Assembly (NCBI RefSeq): GCF_013407925.2
Contig: NZ_CP060201.1
Location: 6,061,001 to 6,125,000 of the forward strand
Source of the DNA: Pseudomonas protegens
GTDB taxonomy: Bacteria; Pseudomonadota; Gammaproteobacteria; Pseudomonadales; Pseudomonadaceae
DNA: 64,000 nt
Reading direction: 5' to 3'
Shown: one piece after another, positions 46,444 to 56,244 of the stretch
Numbering within the stretch: the stretch's first letter is position 1
Layout: the number at the start of each line of letters is the position of its first letter
Notes under the pieces: generated by a model
The model's input: only the letters and a program-made list of their open reading frames with translations
Told to the model about the DNA's origin: nothing
Databases searched by the model: none
Position numbers and translations under genes: made by a program

Positions 46444-47835
46444 ATGAACACGACTACGGTCACTGCAGCGATCGACAAGGCGCCCCAGCCGGCGCCTTCC
46501 GCTGCCTCCCATGCCGACATCGGCACCTTGCTCGACCACGGCCCCTTCACCGGCATGCAGAAGCTGGTGGTGTTTCTGGCGGCGCTGTCCATCGTCATGG
46601 ACGGCTTCGACGGCCAACTGATCGGTTTTGCCATTCCGCTGATGATCAAGGAGTGGGGCATCACCCGCGAGGCGTTCGCCCCGGCGGTGGCGGCCGGGCT
46701 CATCGGCATGGGCATCGGCAGTGCCTGTGCCGGGCTGTTCGCCGACCGTTTCGGCCGGCGCATGGCGGTCATCGCCAGCGTGTTCGTGTTCGGCGCGGCC
46801 ACCTGCGCCATTGGCCTGGCGCCCAATGCGCTGGCGGTGGCGGTGCTGCGCTTTATCGCCGGGCTGGGCATTGGTGGCGCGCTGCCCAGCGCGACCACGG
46901 TGACGGCCGAATTCACCCCGGCGCGGCGGCGCACCCTGGCAGTGACCGCGACCATTGTCTGCGTGCCCCTGGGCGGGATGCTGGCGGGGCTGTTCGCGTC
47001 CCAGGTGTTGCCGCTGTATGGCTGGCGCACCTTGTTCTTCATTGGCGGCAGCCTGCCCATCGTGCTGGGCTTCGTGTTGCTGGCGACGTTGCCGGAGTCG
47101 CCGCGTTTCCTGGCGCGTCGACCGCAGCGCTGGGTCGAGTTGAACGCCTTGCTGGGGCGCATGGGACGGCCCATGGCCCCGGGGGTGAGCTACAGCGATG
47201 CCCTGGAGCAGAAGAGCGAGAAGCAGGGCGGTTTCCGCGCCTTGTTCGCCCAGGGTTATGGGCGCGACACCCTGGCCCTCTGGGTAGCCTTCTTCATGTG
47301 CCTGACCGCGGTCTACAGCGCCTTCAGCTGGCTGCCGACCATGCTCCTGGCCGAAGGCCTGGAACTGTCGGTGGCCGGCTCCGGGTTGACCGCCTACAAC
47401 CTCGGCGGGGTCATCGGCGCGCTGGTCTGTGCGCTGGCCATCACCCGCTGGGGCTCGTTCTGGCCGCTGCTGATCTGCTGTGCCGGGGGCGCGGCCAGCG
47501 CCTTCCTGCTGCAGGTGGTGGATATCCACCAGAACACCGGCCTGCTGATTTTCGGCTTCGGCGTGCACGGCCTGTTCGTCAACGCGGTGCAGTCCACCAT
47601 GTACGCGCTGTGCGCCTTCATCTACCCGACCGGCGTGCGCGCCACCGGCACCGCTTCGGCCCTGGCCTTCGGGCGCCTGGGGGCGATCCTCAGTGCCTTC
47701 GCCGGGGCCCTGGTGATCACCCAGGGCGGGGCCCATGGCTACCTGACGCTGCTGGGCTCGGTGATGCTCATGGCCTTGCTCGCGCTGCTGATCGTGCGCC
47801 GGCACATTCCCCGGCGCCTGCCGGGCCAGCGATGA
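46444..47835 (+). CDS. MFS aromatic acid transporter (AAHS family)
   Basis: A 463-residue, 12-helix carrier. It has SIVMDGFDGQLIGFAIP in helix 1, ADRFGRRMAV in loop 2-3, and YPTGVRATGTASALAFGRLGAI near helix 11. AAAGAGG lies six bases before ATG 46444, which is therefore preferred over the in-frame GTG at 46438. It lies between mdlC and the PanE-like gene and probably imports the substrate of this operon. Confidence 0.88.
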   Translation: MNTTTVTAAIDKAPQPAPSAASHADIGTLLDHGPFTGMQKLVVFLAALSIVMDGFDGQLIGFAIPLMIKEWGITREAFAPAVAAGLIGMGIGSACAGLFADRFGRRMAVIASVFVFGAATCAIGLAPNALAVAVLRFIAGLGIGGALPSATTVTAEFTPARRRTLAVTATIVCVPLGGMLAGLFASQVLPLYGWRTLFFIGGSLPIVLGFVLLATLPESPRFLARRPQRWVELNALLGRMGRPMAPGVSYSDALEQKSEKQGGFRALFAQGYGRDTLALWVAFFMCLTAVYSAFSWLPTMLLAEGLELSVAGSGLTAYNLGGVIGALVCALAITRWGSFWPLLICCAGGAASAFLLQVVDIHQNTGLLIFGFGVHGLFVNAVQSTMYALCAFIYPTGVRATGTASALAFGRLGAILSAFAGALVITQGGAHGYLTLLGSVMLMALLALLIVRRHIPRRLPGQR

Positions 47836-47873
47836 ACGCGATCCTTGAAACGCTCACTCAATCAGGAGGTTCG

Positions 47874-48797
47874 ATGCACATCACCATTCTCGGCGCGGGC
47901 GCCATGGGTTCGCTGTTTGGCGGCCTGCTGGCGGAAAGCGGGCAGCAGGTGACGCTGCTGGACATCAACGACGCGCACCTTGCGGCGATCCAGCGCGATG
48001 GCCTGCTGCTGGCGACCGACCACGGCGAGCGGCGCATCACCGGCCTCGATGCTTGCCGCCCGGAACAGGCCAGCGGGCACCCGGACCTGTTGCTGGTGTT
48101 CACCAAGACCCTGCACACCGACAGCGCCCTGCGCAGCGTGGCCGGGCATATCGCCGGGCACACCCGGGTGCTGACCCTGCAGAACGGCCTGGGCAACGCC
48201 GAGGCCTTGTCGCGGCATGTGGCCCCGCGGCAGGTGCTGATCGGCATGACCAACTGGCCGGCCGATCTGGTCGGGCCGGGGCAGGTGCATTCCCACGGCC
48301 AGGGTCTGGTCCGGGTGCTGGCCCTCGACGAGGGTGAGCGCCAGGCCAGCGCTGAGGTGGCGGCGGTGCTGGACGCGGCCGGGCTCAACTGCGCGGTGGA
48401 CCCCGAGGTCTGGACCTCGATCTGGGAGAAGGTCGCCTTCAACGCGGCGCTGAACAGCCTGTGCGCGGCCACCGGGTGCACCGTGGGCCAGCTGGACGCG
48501 GCGCCGGAAGGCGTGGCGCTGGCCCGGGCCATCGTCATGGAAGTGGTGGCCGTGGCCCACTCCCAGGGGGTAGTGCTGGATGCCCAGCGCTGCCTGGACA
48601 GCGTGGCCTTTGCCATGGCCAACCACCGCACCCACAAGCCGTCGATGCTGCAGGACGTGCTGGCCGGACGGCCCACGGAAATCGGCTCCATCAATGGCCA
48701 GGTGCTGGAACGCGCGCGGCAGGCCGGGGTGGCGGTGCCCCACACCGAAACCCTGCTCGGCCTGCTGCGGCTGATCGAACAACGCGCCGCCGTGTAG
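47874..48797 (+). CDS. PanE/ketopantoate reductase-family dehydrogenase, candidate D-mandelate dehydrogenase
   Basis: A 307-residue protein with an N-terminal Rossmann motif ITILGAGAMGSLFGGLLA, LTLQNGLGN in the middle, and WEKVAFNAALNSLCAATGC, the usual catalytic-lysine region of the family. AGGAGG lies just before ATG 47874; an upstream ATG at 47832 overlaps the MFS stop. Known D-mandelate dehydrogenases of lactobacilli and enterococci belong to this same family, so here it may oxidise a D-mandelate to a benzoylformate for the decarboxylase. A true pantothenate role is less likely in this context. The TAG stop lies within a REP element. Confidence 0.8.
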   Translation: MHITILGAGAMGSLFGGLLAESGQQVTLLDINDAHLAAIQRDGLLLATDHGERRITGLDACRPEQASGHPDLLLVFTKTLHTDSALRSVAGHIAGHTRVLTLQNGLGNAEALSRHVAPRQVLIGMTNWPADLVGPGQVHSHGQGLVRVLALDEGERQASAEVAAVLDAAGLNCAVDPEVWTSIWEKVAFNAALNSLCAATGCTVGQLDAAPEGVALARAIVMEVVAVAHSQGVVLDAQRCLDSVAFAMANHRTHKPSMLQDVLAGRPTEIGSINGQVLERARQAGVAVPHTETLLGLLRLIEQRAAV

Positions 48798-48876
48798 GAG
48801 CCGGCTTGCCGGCGAACAGGGCCTTGGGTCTTGTGTGTTTTTTGCGGGCGTCTTCGCTGGCAAGCCAGCTCCTACA
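48793..48876. repeat. REP doublet, family B
   Basis: TGTAGGAGCCGGCTTGCCGG and its inverted partner (ending CAAGCCAGCTCCTACA) enclose about 45 bp. This is the widespread P. fluorescens/putida-type REP. It contains the stop codon of the PanE-like gene. Confidence 0.85.
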
Positions 48877-48967
48877 CAAGCCCGCCCCCATATAAGCGCG
48901 CTCCCATACAGGCCGGCTTTTGGGTGACACATCGGTTTATGCATGCTGTTTCATGAGGAGATTGTCC

Positions 48968-50443
48968 ATGAGTGAATCCAACGCGGTGTATCGCGATCTG
49001 CATCTGCAACCCATCGCCGGGCAGTGGCGCGCCGGTGCCGCCGGCAAGACCCTGGCGGTGACCAATCCGTTTGACGGCGCGCTGTTGCTGGAGGTGGCCC
49101 AGGCTAACCGCAGCGACCTGGATGCGGCCTACGCCAAGGCCGCCCAGGTGCAGCCGCAATGGGCGGCCCTGGGGCCGTCGCAGCGCGCGGCGGTGCTGCA
49201 CCGGGCGGTGGCGATCTTTGACCGGCGTAAGGAGGAAATCGTCGACTGGATCATCCGCGAATCCGGCAGCACGCGGATCAAGGCCCTGGCCGAGTGGGGC
49301 GCGGCGCGGGCCATTACCCTGGAGGCGGCGTCGTTCCCGGCGCGGGTCCATGGGCGGATTGTCGAGTCCGATGTGCCGGGCAAGGAAAGCCGGGTCTACC
49401 GCAGTGCCCTGGGGGTGGTGGGGGTGATCAGCCCGTGGAACTTCCCGCTGCACCTGACCCAGCGTTCCATCGCCCCGGCCCTGGCCCTGGGCAACGCGGT
49501 GGTGGTCAAGCCGGCCAGCGATACCCCGGTGTGCGGCGGCCTGCTGCTGGCCAGGATCTTCGAGGAAGCGGGGCTGCCCGCCGGGGTGTTCAGCGTGGTG
49601 GTGGGGGCCGGCAGCGAGATTGGCGATGCCTTTGTCGAGCACCCGGTGCCGGCGCTGATCACCTTCACCGGCTCGACCCCGGTGGGGCGCGGTATCGGCC
49701 GCATCGCCAGTGGCGGCGAGCATCTCAAGCATGTGGCCCTGGAGCTGGGAGGCAACAGCCCGTTCGTGGTGCTTGACGATGCCGACCTTGAGCAAGCGGT
49801 GAACGCCGCGGTGTTCGGCAAGTTCCTGCACCAGGGGCAGATCTGCATGGCGATCAACCGGATCATTGTCGATGAGCGGCTGTACGACGCCTTCGCCCAG
49901 CGCTTCGTGGCCCGGGTCAGGCAGCTCAAGGTCGGCGACCCGCAAGCGCTGGACACGGTGATCGGCCCGGTGATCAACGCCCGCCAGTTGCAGGGCCTGC
50001 AGGACAAGATCGCCCTGGCCCGCGCGCAGGGCGCCGAGCCACTGTACGAAGGCGGGGTGAACGGCAATCTGCTGGCGCCCCATGTGTACGGTGAGGTGCG
50101 CGCCGACATGGACCTGGCGCGCCATGAAATCTTCGGGCCGCTGGTGGGGCTGCTGCGCGCCCGGGACGAAGCCCATGCCCTGGAACTGGCCAACGACAGC
50201 GAGTTCGGTCTGGCCAGCGCGGTGTTCACCGGCAACCTGGAGCGCGGGGTGAACTTTGCCCGCCAGGTGCGCGCCGGCATGACCCATATCAACGATGTGC
50301 CGGTGAACGATGAGGCCAACGCGCCTTTCGGGGGCGAGAAAAACTCCGGGCTGGGACGCTTCAATGGCGACTGGGCAATCGACGAATTCACTCGCGACCA
50401 CTGGATCAGCCTGCAACACCGGCCGCGTCAGTATCCCTTCTGA
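48968..50443 (+). CDS. Benzaldehyde/vanillin-type aldehyde dehydrogenase
   Basis: A 491-residue NAD(P)-dependent aldehyde dehydrogenase. The motif [33 protein letters not shown], the catalytic Glu in LELGGNSP and Cys293 in [10 protein letters not shown] are intact. ATG 48968 has GAGGAG eight bases upstream. Downstream of mdlC, it would oxidise the aromatic aldehyde product to the acid. It resembles the vdh at 35333 in length and motifs but is clearly a different gene. Confidence 0.88.
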   Translation: MSESNAVYRDLHLQPIAGQWRAGAAGKTLAVTNPFDGALLLEVAQANRSDLDAAYAKAAQVQPQWAALGPSQRAAVLHRAVAIFDRRKEEIVDWIIRESGSTRIKALAEWGAARAITLEAASFPARVHGRIVESDVPGKESRVYRSALGVVGVISPWNFPLHLTQRSIAPALALGNAVVVKPASDTPVCGGLLLARIFEEAGLPAGVFSVVVGAGSEIGDAFVEHPVPALITFTGSTPVGRGIGRIASGGEHLKHVALELGGNSPFVVLDDADLEQAVNAAVFGKFLHQGQICMAINRIIVDERLYDAFAQRFVARVRQLKVGDPQALDTVIGPVINARQLQGLQDKIALARAQGAEPLYEGGVNGNLLAPHVYGEVRADMDLARHEIFGPLVGLLRARDEAHALELANDSEFGLASAVFTGNLERGVNFARQVRAGMTHINDVPVNDEANAPFGGEKNSGLGRFNGDWAIDEFTRDHWISLQHRPRQYPF

Positions 50444-50463
50444 CCCGGTCCTCTGAATAACCC

Positions 50464-50487
50464 CCCGGCCGCCCTGGCCGGGTTTTT
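50464..50487 (+). terminator. Rho-independent terminator after the aldehyde dehydrogenase
   Basis: CCCGGCC-GCCCT-GGCCGGG is followed directly by TTTTT, a classical intrinsic terminator. It implies that the following oprD-like gene has its own promoter or depends on read-through. Confidence 0.85.
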
Positions 50488-50563
50488 GCGCATCCGTGAA
50501 TGGACGGGCCGTTGCCGGCCTGTCGGGGACGGCTGCGCCTATGCAAAGCGGAGAACAATAATA

Positions 50564-51820
50564 ATGAACACCCGTCATCCGATGCTGCGCCGTTCCCTGG
50601 TCGGGGCTTGCCTGTCTGCGGGCCTGTGCGGCCCTACCTGGGCTGGCGACGACAGCGGTTTCTTCGAGGGGAGCAAGACCGACCTGCTGTTGCGCAACTA
50701 CTACTTCAACCGGGATTTTCGCGACCATGACGCGGCCAAGGGCCAGGTGGAGGAGTGGGCCCAGGGGTTCATCCTCAAGTTCAGTTCTGGTTACACCCCG
50801 GGCACCGTGGGGGTTGGTCTGGATGCCATCGGCCTGTTCGGCCTCAAGCTCGACAGCAGCCGCCAGGTCAGCGGTTCGGAGTTGCTGCCGGTGCACGACG
50901 ATGGCCGCGCCGCGGATAATTTCGGCCGCGCCGGGGCGGCCTTGAAGGCGCGAATTTCCGCCACCGAGTTCAAGCTCGGCGAGCTGCTGCCGGACGTGCC
51001 GCTGCTGCGCTATGACGATGGCCGCCTGCTGCCGCAGACCTTTCGCGGGGCCATGCTGGTGTCCCGCGAGATCGACGGCCTGGGCCTGCAGGCCGGGCAG
51101 TACCGCGCGGTGAGCCTGCGCAATTCTTCGGACATGCAGGACCTGTCGGCCTGGGCCGCGCCGGGGGTGAAGTCCGACGGTTTCAACTACGTGGGTGCCG
51201 ACTACCGCTTCAACCAGCAGCGCACCCTGTTCGGGCTCTGGCATTCGCAACTGCAGGACATCTACCGCCAGAGCTACTTCAACCTGCAGCACAAACAGCC
51301 GGTGGGCGACTGGGTGCTGGGGGGCAACCTGGGCTACTTCATTGACCGCGACGATGGCAGCGCGCGCATCGGCCGCATCGACAGCCACACCGCCTATGGC
51401 CTGTTCTCCGCGGCGCGGGCCGGGCACACGCTGTACTTGGGGGTGCAGAAGGTCAGCGGTGACAGCCCCTGGATGTCGGTCTACGGCAGCAGCGGCCGGA
51501 CCCTGGGCAACGACATGTTCAACGGCAACTTCAGCAACGCCGGCGAGCGTTCCTGGCAGCTGCGCTATGACTATGATTTTGCCGTCTCCGGAGTGCCCGG
51601 GCTGCTGGCCATGGTGCGCTACGGGCGTGGCGACAACGCCAGCACCAAGGCTGGCAAGGATGGCCATGAGTGGGAGCGCGATACCGAGATCGGCTACACC
51701 CTGCAGAGCGGCAGCCTGAAGAACCTCAGCTTGCGGTTGAACAACGCCACCACCCGGCGCAGCTTCAACCGCGATTTCGACCAGACCCGGTTGATCGTCA
51801 GTTACCCGTTGTCGCTGTGA
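50564..51820 (+). CDS. OprD-family outer-membrane porin (second copy)
   Basis: A 418-residue protein. The signal peptide is about 27 residues (ending CGPTWAGDD), the barrel opens with TDLLLRNYYFNRDF, and the C-terminus is LIVSYPLSL. It resembles vanillate/benzoate-type Occ porins (for example OpdK) in length, but the substrate cannot be read from sequence. ATG 50564 overlaps an AACAATAATAATG Crc-like motif. It lies between the mandelate-type set and vanR. Confidence 0.88.
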   Translation: MNTRHPMLRRSLVGACLSAGLCGPTWAGDDSGFFEGSKTDLLLRNYYFNRDFRDHDAAKGQVEEWAQGFILKFSSGYTPGTVGVGLDAIGLFGLKLDSSRQVSGSELLPVHDDGRAADNFGRAGAALKARISATEFKLGELLPDVPLLRYDDGRLLPQTFRGAMLVSREIDGLGLQAGQYRAVSLRNSSDMQDLSAWAAPGVKSDGFNYVGADYRFNQQRTLFGLWHSQLQDIYRQSYFNLQHKQPVGDWVLGGNLGYFIDRDDGSARIGRIDSHTAYGLFSAARAGHTLYLGVQKVSGDSPWMSVYGSSGRTLGNDMFNGNFSNAGERSWQLRYDYDFAVSGVPGLLAMVRYGRGDNASTKAGKDGHEWERDTEIGYTLQSGSLKNLSLRLNNATTRRSFNRDFDQTRLIVSYPLSL

Positions 51821-51826
51821 AAAACC

Positions 51827-51938
51827 TGTAGCCGCTGCCGCAGGCTGCGAACGGCTGCGCAGCAAGCGCAGCGGCAGATCGCCAAGCAAGGTCCTGCGGA
51901 CCTTTGCGCAGCCTCGCCAAGGCTCGGCAGCGGCTACA
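51827..51938. repeat. Extragenic repeat, family A, copy 4 (complete)
   Basis: The copy runs from TGTAGCCGCTGCCG to CGGCAGCGGCTACA with inverted ends. It has an internal GCTGCGC..GCGCAGC hairpin and AAGGTCCTGCGGACCTTT, itself an imperfect palindrome. It is the fullest copy in the window and lies between oprD and vanR. Confidence 0.85.
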
Positions 51939-52011
51939 GGGTGTGTCGGGATGCGTGTTGTGGTGGGCTCTGCGTTATGATGACCGCCCGTTTTTTCAGG
52001 AAGCTGCCCGC

Positions 52012-52725
52012 ATGAGTAAACCCGGTCAAACGGTGCTGGTCGCGCTGCGCAAGATGATCGCCTCGGGCGAGCTGGCGGCAGGCGAGCGCTTGATGGAAGT
52101 GCCGACCGCCGAGCGCTTCGGGGTGTCGCGCATGCCGGTGCGCATGGCCTTTCGCACCCTGGAGCAGGAGGGCCTCTTGGTGCGTTTCGGTGGCCGCGGG
52201 TTTCAGGTGCGTTCGGTCAGCGCCGAGGACATCGCCGGGGCGGTGGAGGTGCGCGGGGTGCTGGAGGGCCTGGCGGCGCGCCAGACCGCCGAGCGCGGGC
52301 TGTCGGCCGAGGGCCGGGCGATCCTTGAGCGCTGTCTGGTCGAGGGCGATGCGCTGTTCGACAAGGGCTACGTCAACGAAGAAGACCTGGAGGTCTATCA
52401 CGACCTCAACATGCGTTTTCACCAGGTGATCGTGGCGGGCAGCGGCAACCCGGCGATCGCCGATGCCCTGGCGCGCAATGACCACCTGCCGTTCGCTTCG
52501 GTCACCGCGCTGGCGGTGGATCGCCAGGACATGGCCCGGGAATACCGGCGCTTCAACTACGCCCATATGCAGCATCACTCGGTGTTCGATGCCCTGGTCA
52601 ACGGCCAGGGCGCGCGGGCCGAAGCACTGATGCGCGAGCATGCCAACGCTACCCTGCGTTACGCCGAGATCTTCGGCTCGGCGCTGGCCGATGAGCGCAT
52701 GAAACTGATCCTGCCTTCGCCGTGA
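52012..52725 (+). CDS. vanR: VanR, GntR-family (FCD) repressor of vanillate genes
   Basis: A 237-residue GntR regulator. The N-terminal winged helix (LMEVPTAERFGVSRMPVRMAFRTLEQEGLL) is followed by an FCD ligand domain with the metal/ligand residues in DLNMRFHQVIVAGSGN and HMQHHSVFDAL. It is convergent with vanB, 4 bp apart. VanR proteins bind an ATTGGATCCAAT-type palindrome; matching sites occur before vanA and before the MFS gene at 42403. The ATG at 52012 has TCAGGAAG upstream. Confidence 0.9.
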   Translation: MSKPGQTVLVALRKMIASGELAAGERLMEVPTAERFGVSRMPVRMAFRTLEQEGLLVRFGGRGFQVRSVSAEDIAGAVEVRGVLEGLAARQTAERGLSAEGRAILERCLVEGDALFDKGYVNEEDLEVYHDLNMRFHQVIVAGSGNPAIADALARNDHLPFASVTALAVDRQDMAREYRRFNYAHMQHHSVFDALVNGQGARAEALMREHANATLRYAEIFGSALADERMKLILPSP

Positions 52726-52729
52726 GGCG

Positions 52730-53683
52730 CTAGAGGTCGAGCACCAGCAACGGGGTTTTGGCCCGGGAGCAGCAGGGCGTGAACTGATCGTTGCGCGCCT
52801 GTTCGTCCTCGGTGAGGAACAGGTCACGGTGCTCCGGCACCCCCTCCAGCACCCGGGTCAGGCAGGTGCCGCAGATCCCTTGCTCGCAGGAAATCGCCAC
52901 TTCGATGCCCTGGTCCTGCAGCACCTGGACCACGCTGCGATCGGCCGGCACCTGGAACACCTGCCCGCTGCTGGCCAGCCTGACCGCAAAACTGCCATCG
53001 GCGCTGTGGTCCATGGGCGCGGCGCTGAAGTATTCGCGGTGCAGGCAGTGTTCCTTCCAGCCCAGGGCACGGGCGCTGTCCAGCACGTGCTGCATGAAGC
53101 CGCCGGGGCCGCAGACATACAGGTGCAGATCATCCTGTGGCTCGGCCAAGGCGTGAGCGATGTCCAGGGCGGTTTCCGGCTGTTGGTCGAAATGCAGGCT
53201 GACCCGCTCGGCGAAAGGCGATTGCCGCAGGCGCTGGACAAAGGCCGCGCGCTCGGCCGAGCGGGCGCAGTAATGCAGCTGGAAATCCGCGCCGTTGTGG
53301 GTCAGTTGCTCGGCCATGCTGAGGATCGGGGTAATGCCGATGCCACCGGCGAACAGCAGGCTGCGCCGCGCGCCGGGGGCCAGGGCAAACAGGTTGCGCG
53401 GCGCGCTGATGCGCAGGCGCGCGCCCACCTGCAGCTGTTGGTGCAGGCTGCTTGAACCGCCTCGCGAGGCGGGATCCTTGAGCACCCCGATCAGGTAGCG
53501 GTGGCGTTCTTCAGGGTGATTGCACAAGGAGTATTGGCGCACCAGGCCGTTGGCCAGGTGCACGTCGATGTGGGCGCCGGCGCTGAAGGCGGGCAGGGGG
53601 CTTGCGTCGGCCGCGGCCAGTTCGAAGCTGCAGATGTCCAGGGCTTCGTCGTGGCGCGCGACCACCAGTACGTCGATCATCAT
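52730..53683 (-). CDS. vanB: VanB, vanillate O-demethylase reductase
   Basis: A 317-residue class IA oxygenase reductase. The flavin domain has [12 protein letters not shown], the NAD domain [19 protein letters not shown] and [12 protein letters not shown], and the C-terminal plant-type [2Fe-2S] domain CEQGICGTC plus a fourth Cys in TPCCSRA. It passes electrons from NADH to VanA. Two adjacent ATGs (53683 and 53680) could serve; GAGGACC lies just before. It is 56 bp after vanA and convergent with vanR. Confidence 0.95.
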   Translation of the reverse strand: MMIDVLVVARHDEALDICSFELAAADASPLPAFSAGAHIDVHLANGLVRQYSLCNHPEERHRYLIGVLKDPASRGGSSSLHQQLQVGARLRISAPRNLFALAPGARRSLLFAGGIGITPILSMAEQLTHNGADFQLHYCARSAERAAFVQRLRQSPFAERVSLHFDQQPETALDIAHALAEPQDDLHLYVCGPGGFMQHVLDSARALGWKEHCLHREYFSAAPMDHSADGSFAVRLASSGQVFQVPADRSVVQVLQDQGIEVAISCEQGICGTCLTRVLEGVPEHRDLFLTEDEQARNDQFTPCCSRAKTPLLVLDL

Positions 53684-53739
53684 CGGTCCTCGCCAGCGGC
53701 CGCATCCGGGCCACCAGCCTGTCGGGTTCGGGGGAGGGC

Positions 53740-54798
53740 TTAACGGCTTGCCGCGATCAGCGCTTCTCGGGGCTCGCGCTCCTGGGCGATCAGGCGTTCC
53801 AGCACCCGTCGCGACTGCACGCCGCCGGCGTCGATGTTCAACTTGAGCAGGCTGCGCTGGGGTTGGGCGAGCAGGTTCTGCTGCTGGCGTTCGAGCATCT
53901 CCAGGTCTTCGCTGAAAATCTTGCCCTGGCCTTCGCGGATGCTCTCGGTGAGGGCCTGGTCCTGAGGATTGAAGTTGCGCGCCATGCCCCAGAAGTACCA
54001 GATCGAGGTGTCGCTTTCGGGGGTGATGAAATCCACCACGATGCTCGACGCCTTGTACGGCGCAGGGGCGTGGTAGCCACCGTGGCCGGCATGGGCCACG
54101 CCGACTTCGATCAGCACATGGCTGGGCGGGCTGAAGCGGCAGATCTGCCAGCGGTCCACCGGCACGTCGTCGGCCAGCTGGTTGCCGCGCAGGGCCATGC
54201 GCCAGAAGGGCGGCGGCATGACGTTGTGCATGTGTCGGGCGGTGACCACCTGATCGCCGTCCACCGTGGTCTGTGGTGGCGCCTCGTCGATCTCCTTCTG
54301 GCCGATGCTGGAGGCGTGGACGTAGGTTTCGTGGGTCAGGTCCATCAGGTTGTCGATCATCAGCCGGTAGTCGCACTGGATGTGGAACAACCCGCCGCCA
54401 TAGGCCCACTGATCGTTGTCGGCCCATTCCAGGTGATGGATCAGCGCCGGGTCGGCCAGGGCCTGATCGCCGGGCCAGACCCAGATGAAACCGTAGCGCT
54501 CGACCGCGGCGAAGGTCTTGTTGCAGGGGAAGCCGCGAACCCGTTGGCCGGGCATCTCCACGGTCTTGCCGTCGCAGCCCATCACCAGGCCGTGGTAACC
54601 GCACACCAGGTTGCCGTTCTCGACATAACCCAGCGACAGCGGGGCGCCGCGATGGGGGCAGAAATCCTCGACGGCGGCGACCCGGCCTTCATGGGCGCGG
54701 TAGAACACCATCCGTTCGCCGCAGATCTGCCGGCCCAGGGGCTTGTTCTGCAATTCATCGGGGGTGCAGGCAACGTACCAGGCATTCTTGGGGTACAT
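53740..54798 (-). CDS. vanA: VanA, vanillate O-demethylase oxygenase
   Basis: A 352-residue Rieske non-haem iron oxygenase. The Rieske ligands are Cys47, His49, Cys66 and His69 (CPHRGAPLS and CGYHGL), and the mononuclear iron site lies in [16 protein letters not shown]. It demethylates vanillate to protocatechuate and formaldehyde with VanB. Its promoter overlaps a 20-bp perfect palindrome, and its leader has an AAAAACAACAAA Crc-like motif. Confidence 0.95.
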   Translation of the reverse strand: MYPKNAWYVACTPDELQNKPLGRQICGERMVFYRAHEGRVAAVEDFCPHRGAPLSLGYVENGNLVCGYHGLVMGCDGKTVEMPGQRVRGFPCNKTFAAVERYGFIWVWPGDQALADPALIHHLEWADNDQWAYGGGLFHIQCDYRLMIDNLMDLTHETYVHASSIGQKEIDEAPPQTTVDGDQVVTARHMHNVMPPPFWRMALRGNQLADDVPVDRWQICRFSPPSHVLIEVGVAHAGHGGYHAPAPYKASSIVVDFITPESDTSIWYFWGMARNFNPQDQALTESIREGQGKIFSEDLEMLERQQQNLLAQPQRSLLKLNIDAGGVQSRRVLERLIAQEREPREALIAASR

Positions 54799-54826
54799 GA
54801 GGTCTCTCCAGGCGTTTGTTGTTTTT

Positions 54827-54846
54827 ATTTAATGGATCCATTAAAT
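54827..54846. promoter_or_regulatory. Main VanR operator overlapping the vanA promoter
   Basis: ATTTAATGGATCCATTAAAT is a perfect 20-bp palindrome. On the minus strand, TTGACA (54869-54864) and TTTAAT (54845-54840) form a promoter with an 18-bp spacer, so the palindrome covers the -10 element and start region, as expected for a repressor site. Confidence 0.75.
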
Positions 54847-54924
54847 GGTTCGCGCGCTGAGAGTGTCAAACGAATACGCCGATTTAGTGTTCGATAATCG
54901 GCTGCTTGTCGATGGTTTTAGGTT

Positions 54925-54957
54925 TTTGGATCCATTGATGGGTTTTTATGGATCCAT
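54925..54957. promoter_or_regulatory. Two upstream VanR-type operators
   Basis: TTTGGATCCATT (centre 54930.5) and ATGGATCCAT (54948-54957, centre 54952.5) share the GGATCC core of the main operator. They are 22 bp apart and about 94 and 116 bp from the main site, near whole numbers of helical turns. This would allow a repression loop. Confidence 0.55.
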
Positions 54958-55095
54958 TGGGCATGTGGCTGGGCATGCTCCGCGCCAGGGTTCGGGTCGG
55001 GCGGCGTGTGGCGTGGTGCAGGCAGGGCGCAGCGCCAGGGGCGGGAGTCCGGCGGCTGCGCTAGGGGGAGGAGGCGGCTGTGGGAAGTGGGGCGC

Positions 55096-56244
55096 TCAGC
55101 GCCGTTGCAGGCTGTCCTGCAGGCGCTGGATGCCTTCTTCGAGCATGGCCCGCGGGCAGCCGAAGTTCAGGCGCACGAATTGCCCGCAGTCGTCACCGAA
55201 CTCCAGCCCGGCGCTGAGGCCGACCTTGGCCTCCTTGAGGAAAAAGGCGTAGGGGTCGGCCAGGCCCAGGGCGCTGCAGTCGAGCCAGGCCAGATAAGTG
55301 CCCTGGGGCGCGTGCATGCGGATGCCCGGCAGGCGGGTCTGCACCGCGTGCAGCAGGTAGTCGCGGTTGGCTTGCAGGTAGCCGAGCAGCGCCTGCAGCC
55401 AGGGGCCGCCGTGGGTCAGGGCGGCGTGGGTCGCCTCCAGGCCCAGGGGGCTGACGCTGTCCACCATGCCGGCGCGGGCGTTGTTGAAGGCCAGGCGGGT
55501 GGCCGGGTCCTGGACGATGGCGAAGCAGGTCTTCATCCCGGCGATGTTGTAGGCCTTGCTGGCCGACATCAGGGTGATGGTGCGGCGGGCAATCTCCGGG
55601 CTCAGGGTGGCGGTGGGAATGTGCCGGCGACCGTCGAAGCACAGTTCGGCATGGATCTCGTCGGAGATGATCAGCGCGCCCTGGTCCAGGCAGGCAGTGG
55701 CCACCGCCTGCAGTTCATCCCGGGGGAAGACCTTGCCCAGCGGGTTGTGCGGGTTGCTCAGGAGCATGGCGCCGGCGCCTTGCAAGGCCTGGCGCAGTGC
55801 ATCCATGGGCGTGTCGTAGGTGCCCTGGGCGGTGAGCTGGAACGGCACTTCGATCTTGTCCAGGCCCCAGTTGCCCGGGGCCAGGCGCAGCGGACGATAG
55901 TTGGGGGTCTGCACCACCACCGGTTGCCCGGGTTTGACGAAGGCGTGCAGGGCCATGTTGAAGCCGGGCTCGACCCCGGGCAGGAAGATCAGTTCGTCGG
56001 GTTGCACGCGCCAGGCGTATTTGTCCCAGAGGTCGGCGACCACCGCTTCGCGCAACTCGTCGCGGGCCACGCTGTAGCCCAGCAGCGGGTGCTCCAGGCG
56101 CTGGCGCAAGGCCTGGAGGATGCCGTCGGCCACGGCGAAATCCATGTCGGCCACCCACATCGGCAGGACATCCTCGGGGTAGCGGCTCCATTTGGTGCTG
56201 CCGGTGCCATGACGGGGGTGCAGGGTATCGAAATCGAAGCTCAT
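55096..56244 (-). CDS. PatB/MalY-type pyridoxal phosphate C-S lyase
   Basis: A 382-residue fold-type I PLP enzyme. The opening FDTLHPRHGTGSTKWSRYPEDVLPMWVADMDF is the PatB/MalY signature. NPHNPLGKVF is present, and the PLP lysine lies in SASKAYNIAG. These enzymes cleave cystathionine or other cysteine S-conjugates to a thiol, pyruvate and ammonia. It is divergent from the metallolyase gene and shows no clear link with vanA on its other side. Confidence 0.85.
   Translation of the reverse strand: MSFDFDTLHPRHGTGSTKWSRYPEDVLPMWVADMDFAVADGILQALRQRLEHPLLGYSVARDELREAVVADLWDKYAWRVQPDELIFLPGVEPGFNMALHAFVKPGQPVVVQTPNYRPLRLAPGNWGLDKIEVPFQLTAQGTYDTPMDALRQALQGAGAMLLSNPHNPLGKVFPRDELQAVATACLDQGALIISDEIHAELCFDGRRHIPTATLSPEIARRTITLMSASKAYNIAGMKTCFAIVQDPATRLAFNNARAGMVDSVSPLGLEATHAALTHGGPWLQALLGYLQANRDYLLHAVQTRLPGIRMHAPQGTYLAWLDCSALGLADPYAFFLKEAKVGLSAGLEFGDDCGQFVRLNFGCPRAMLEEGIQRLQDSLQRR

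Noticed and set aside
52730..54604. A continuous minus-strand frame suggesting a VanA-VanB fusion
   Set aside because: Only the part from 53683 encodes VanB; upstream the frame is a shadow of vanA, which is complete in another frame and ends at 53740.
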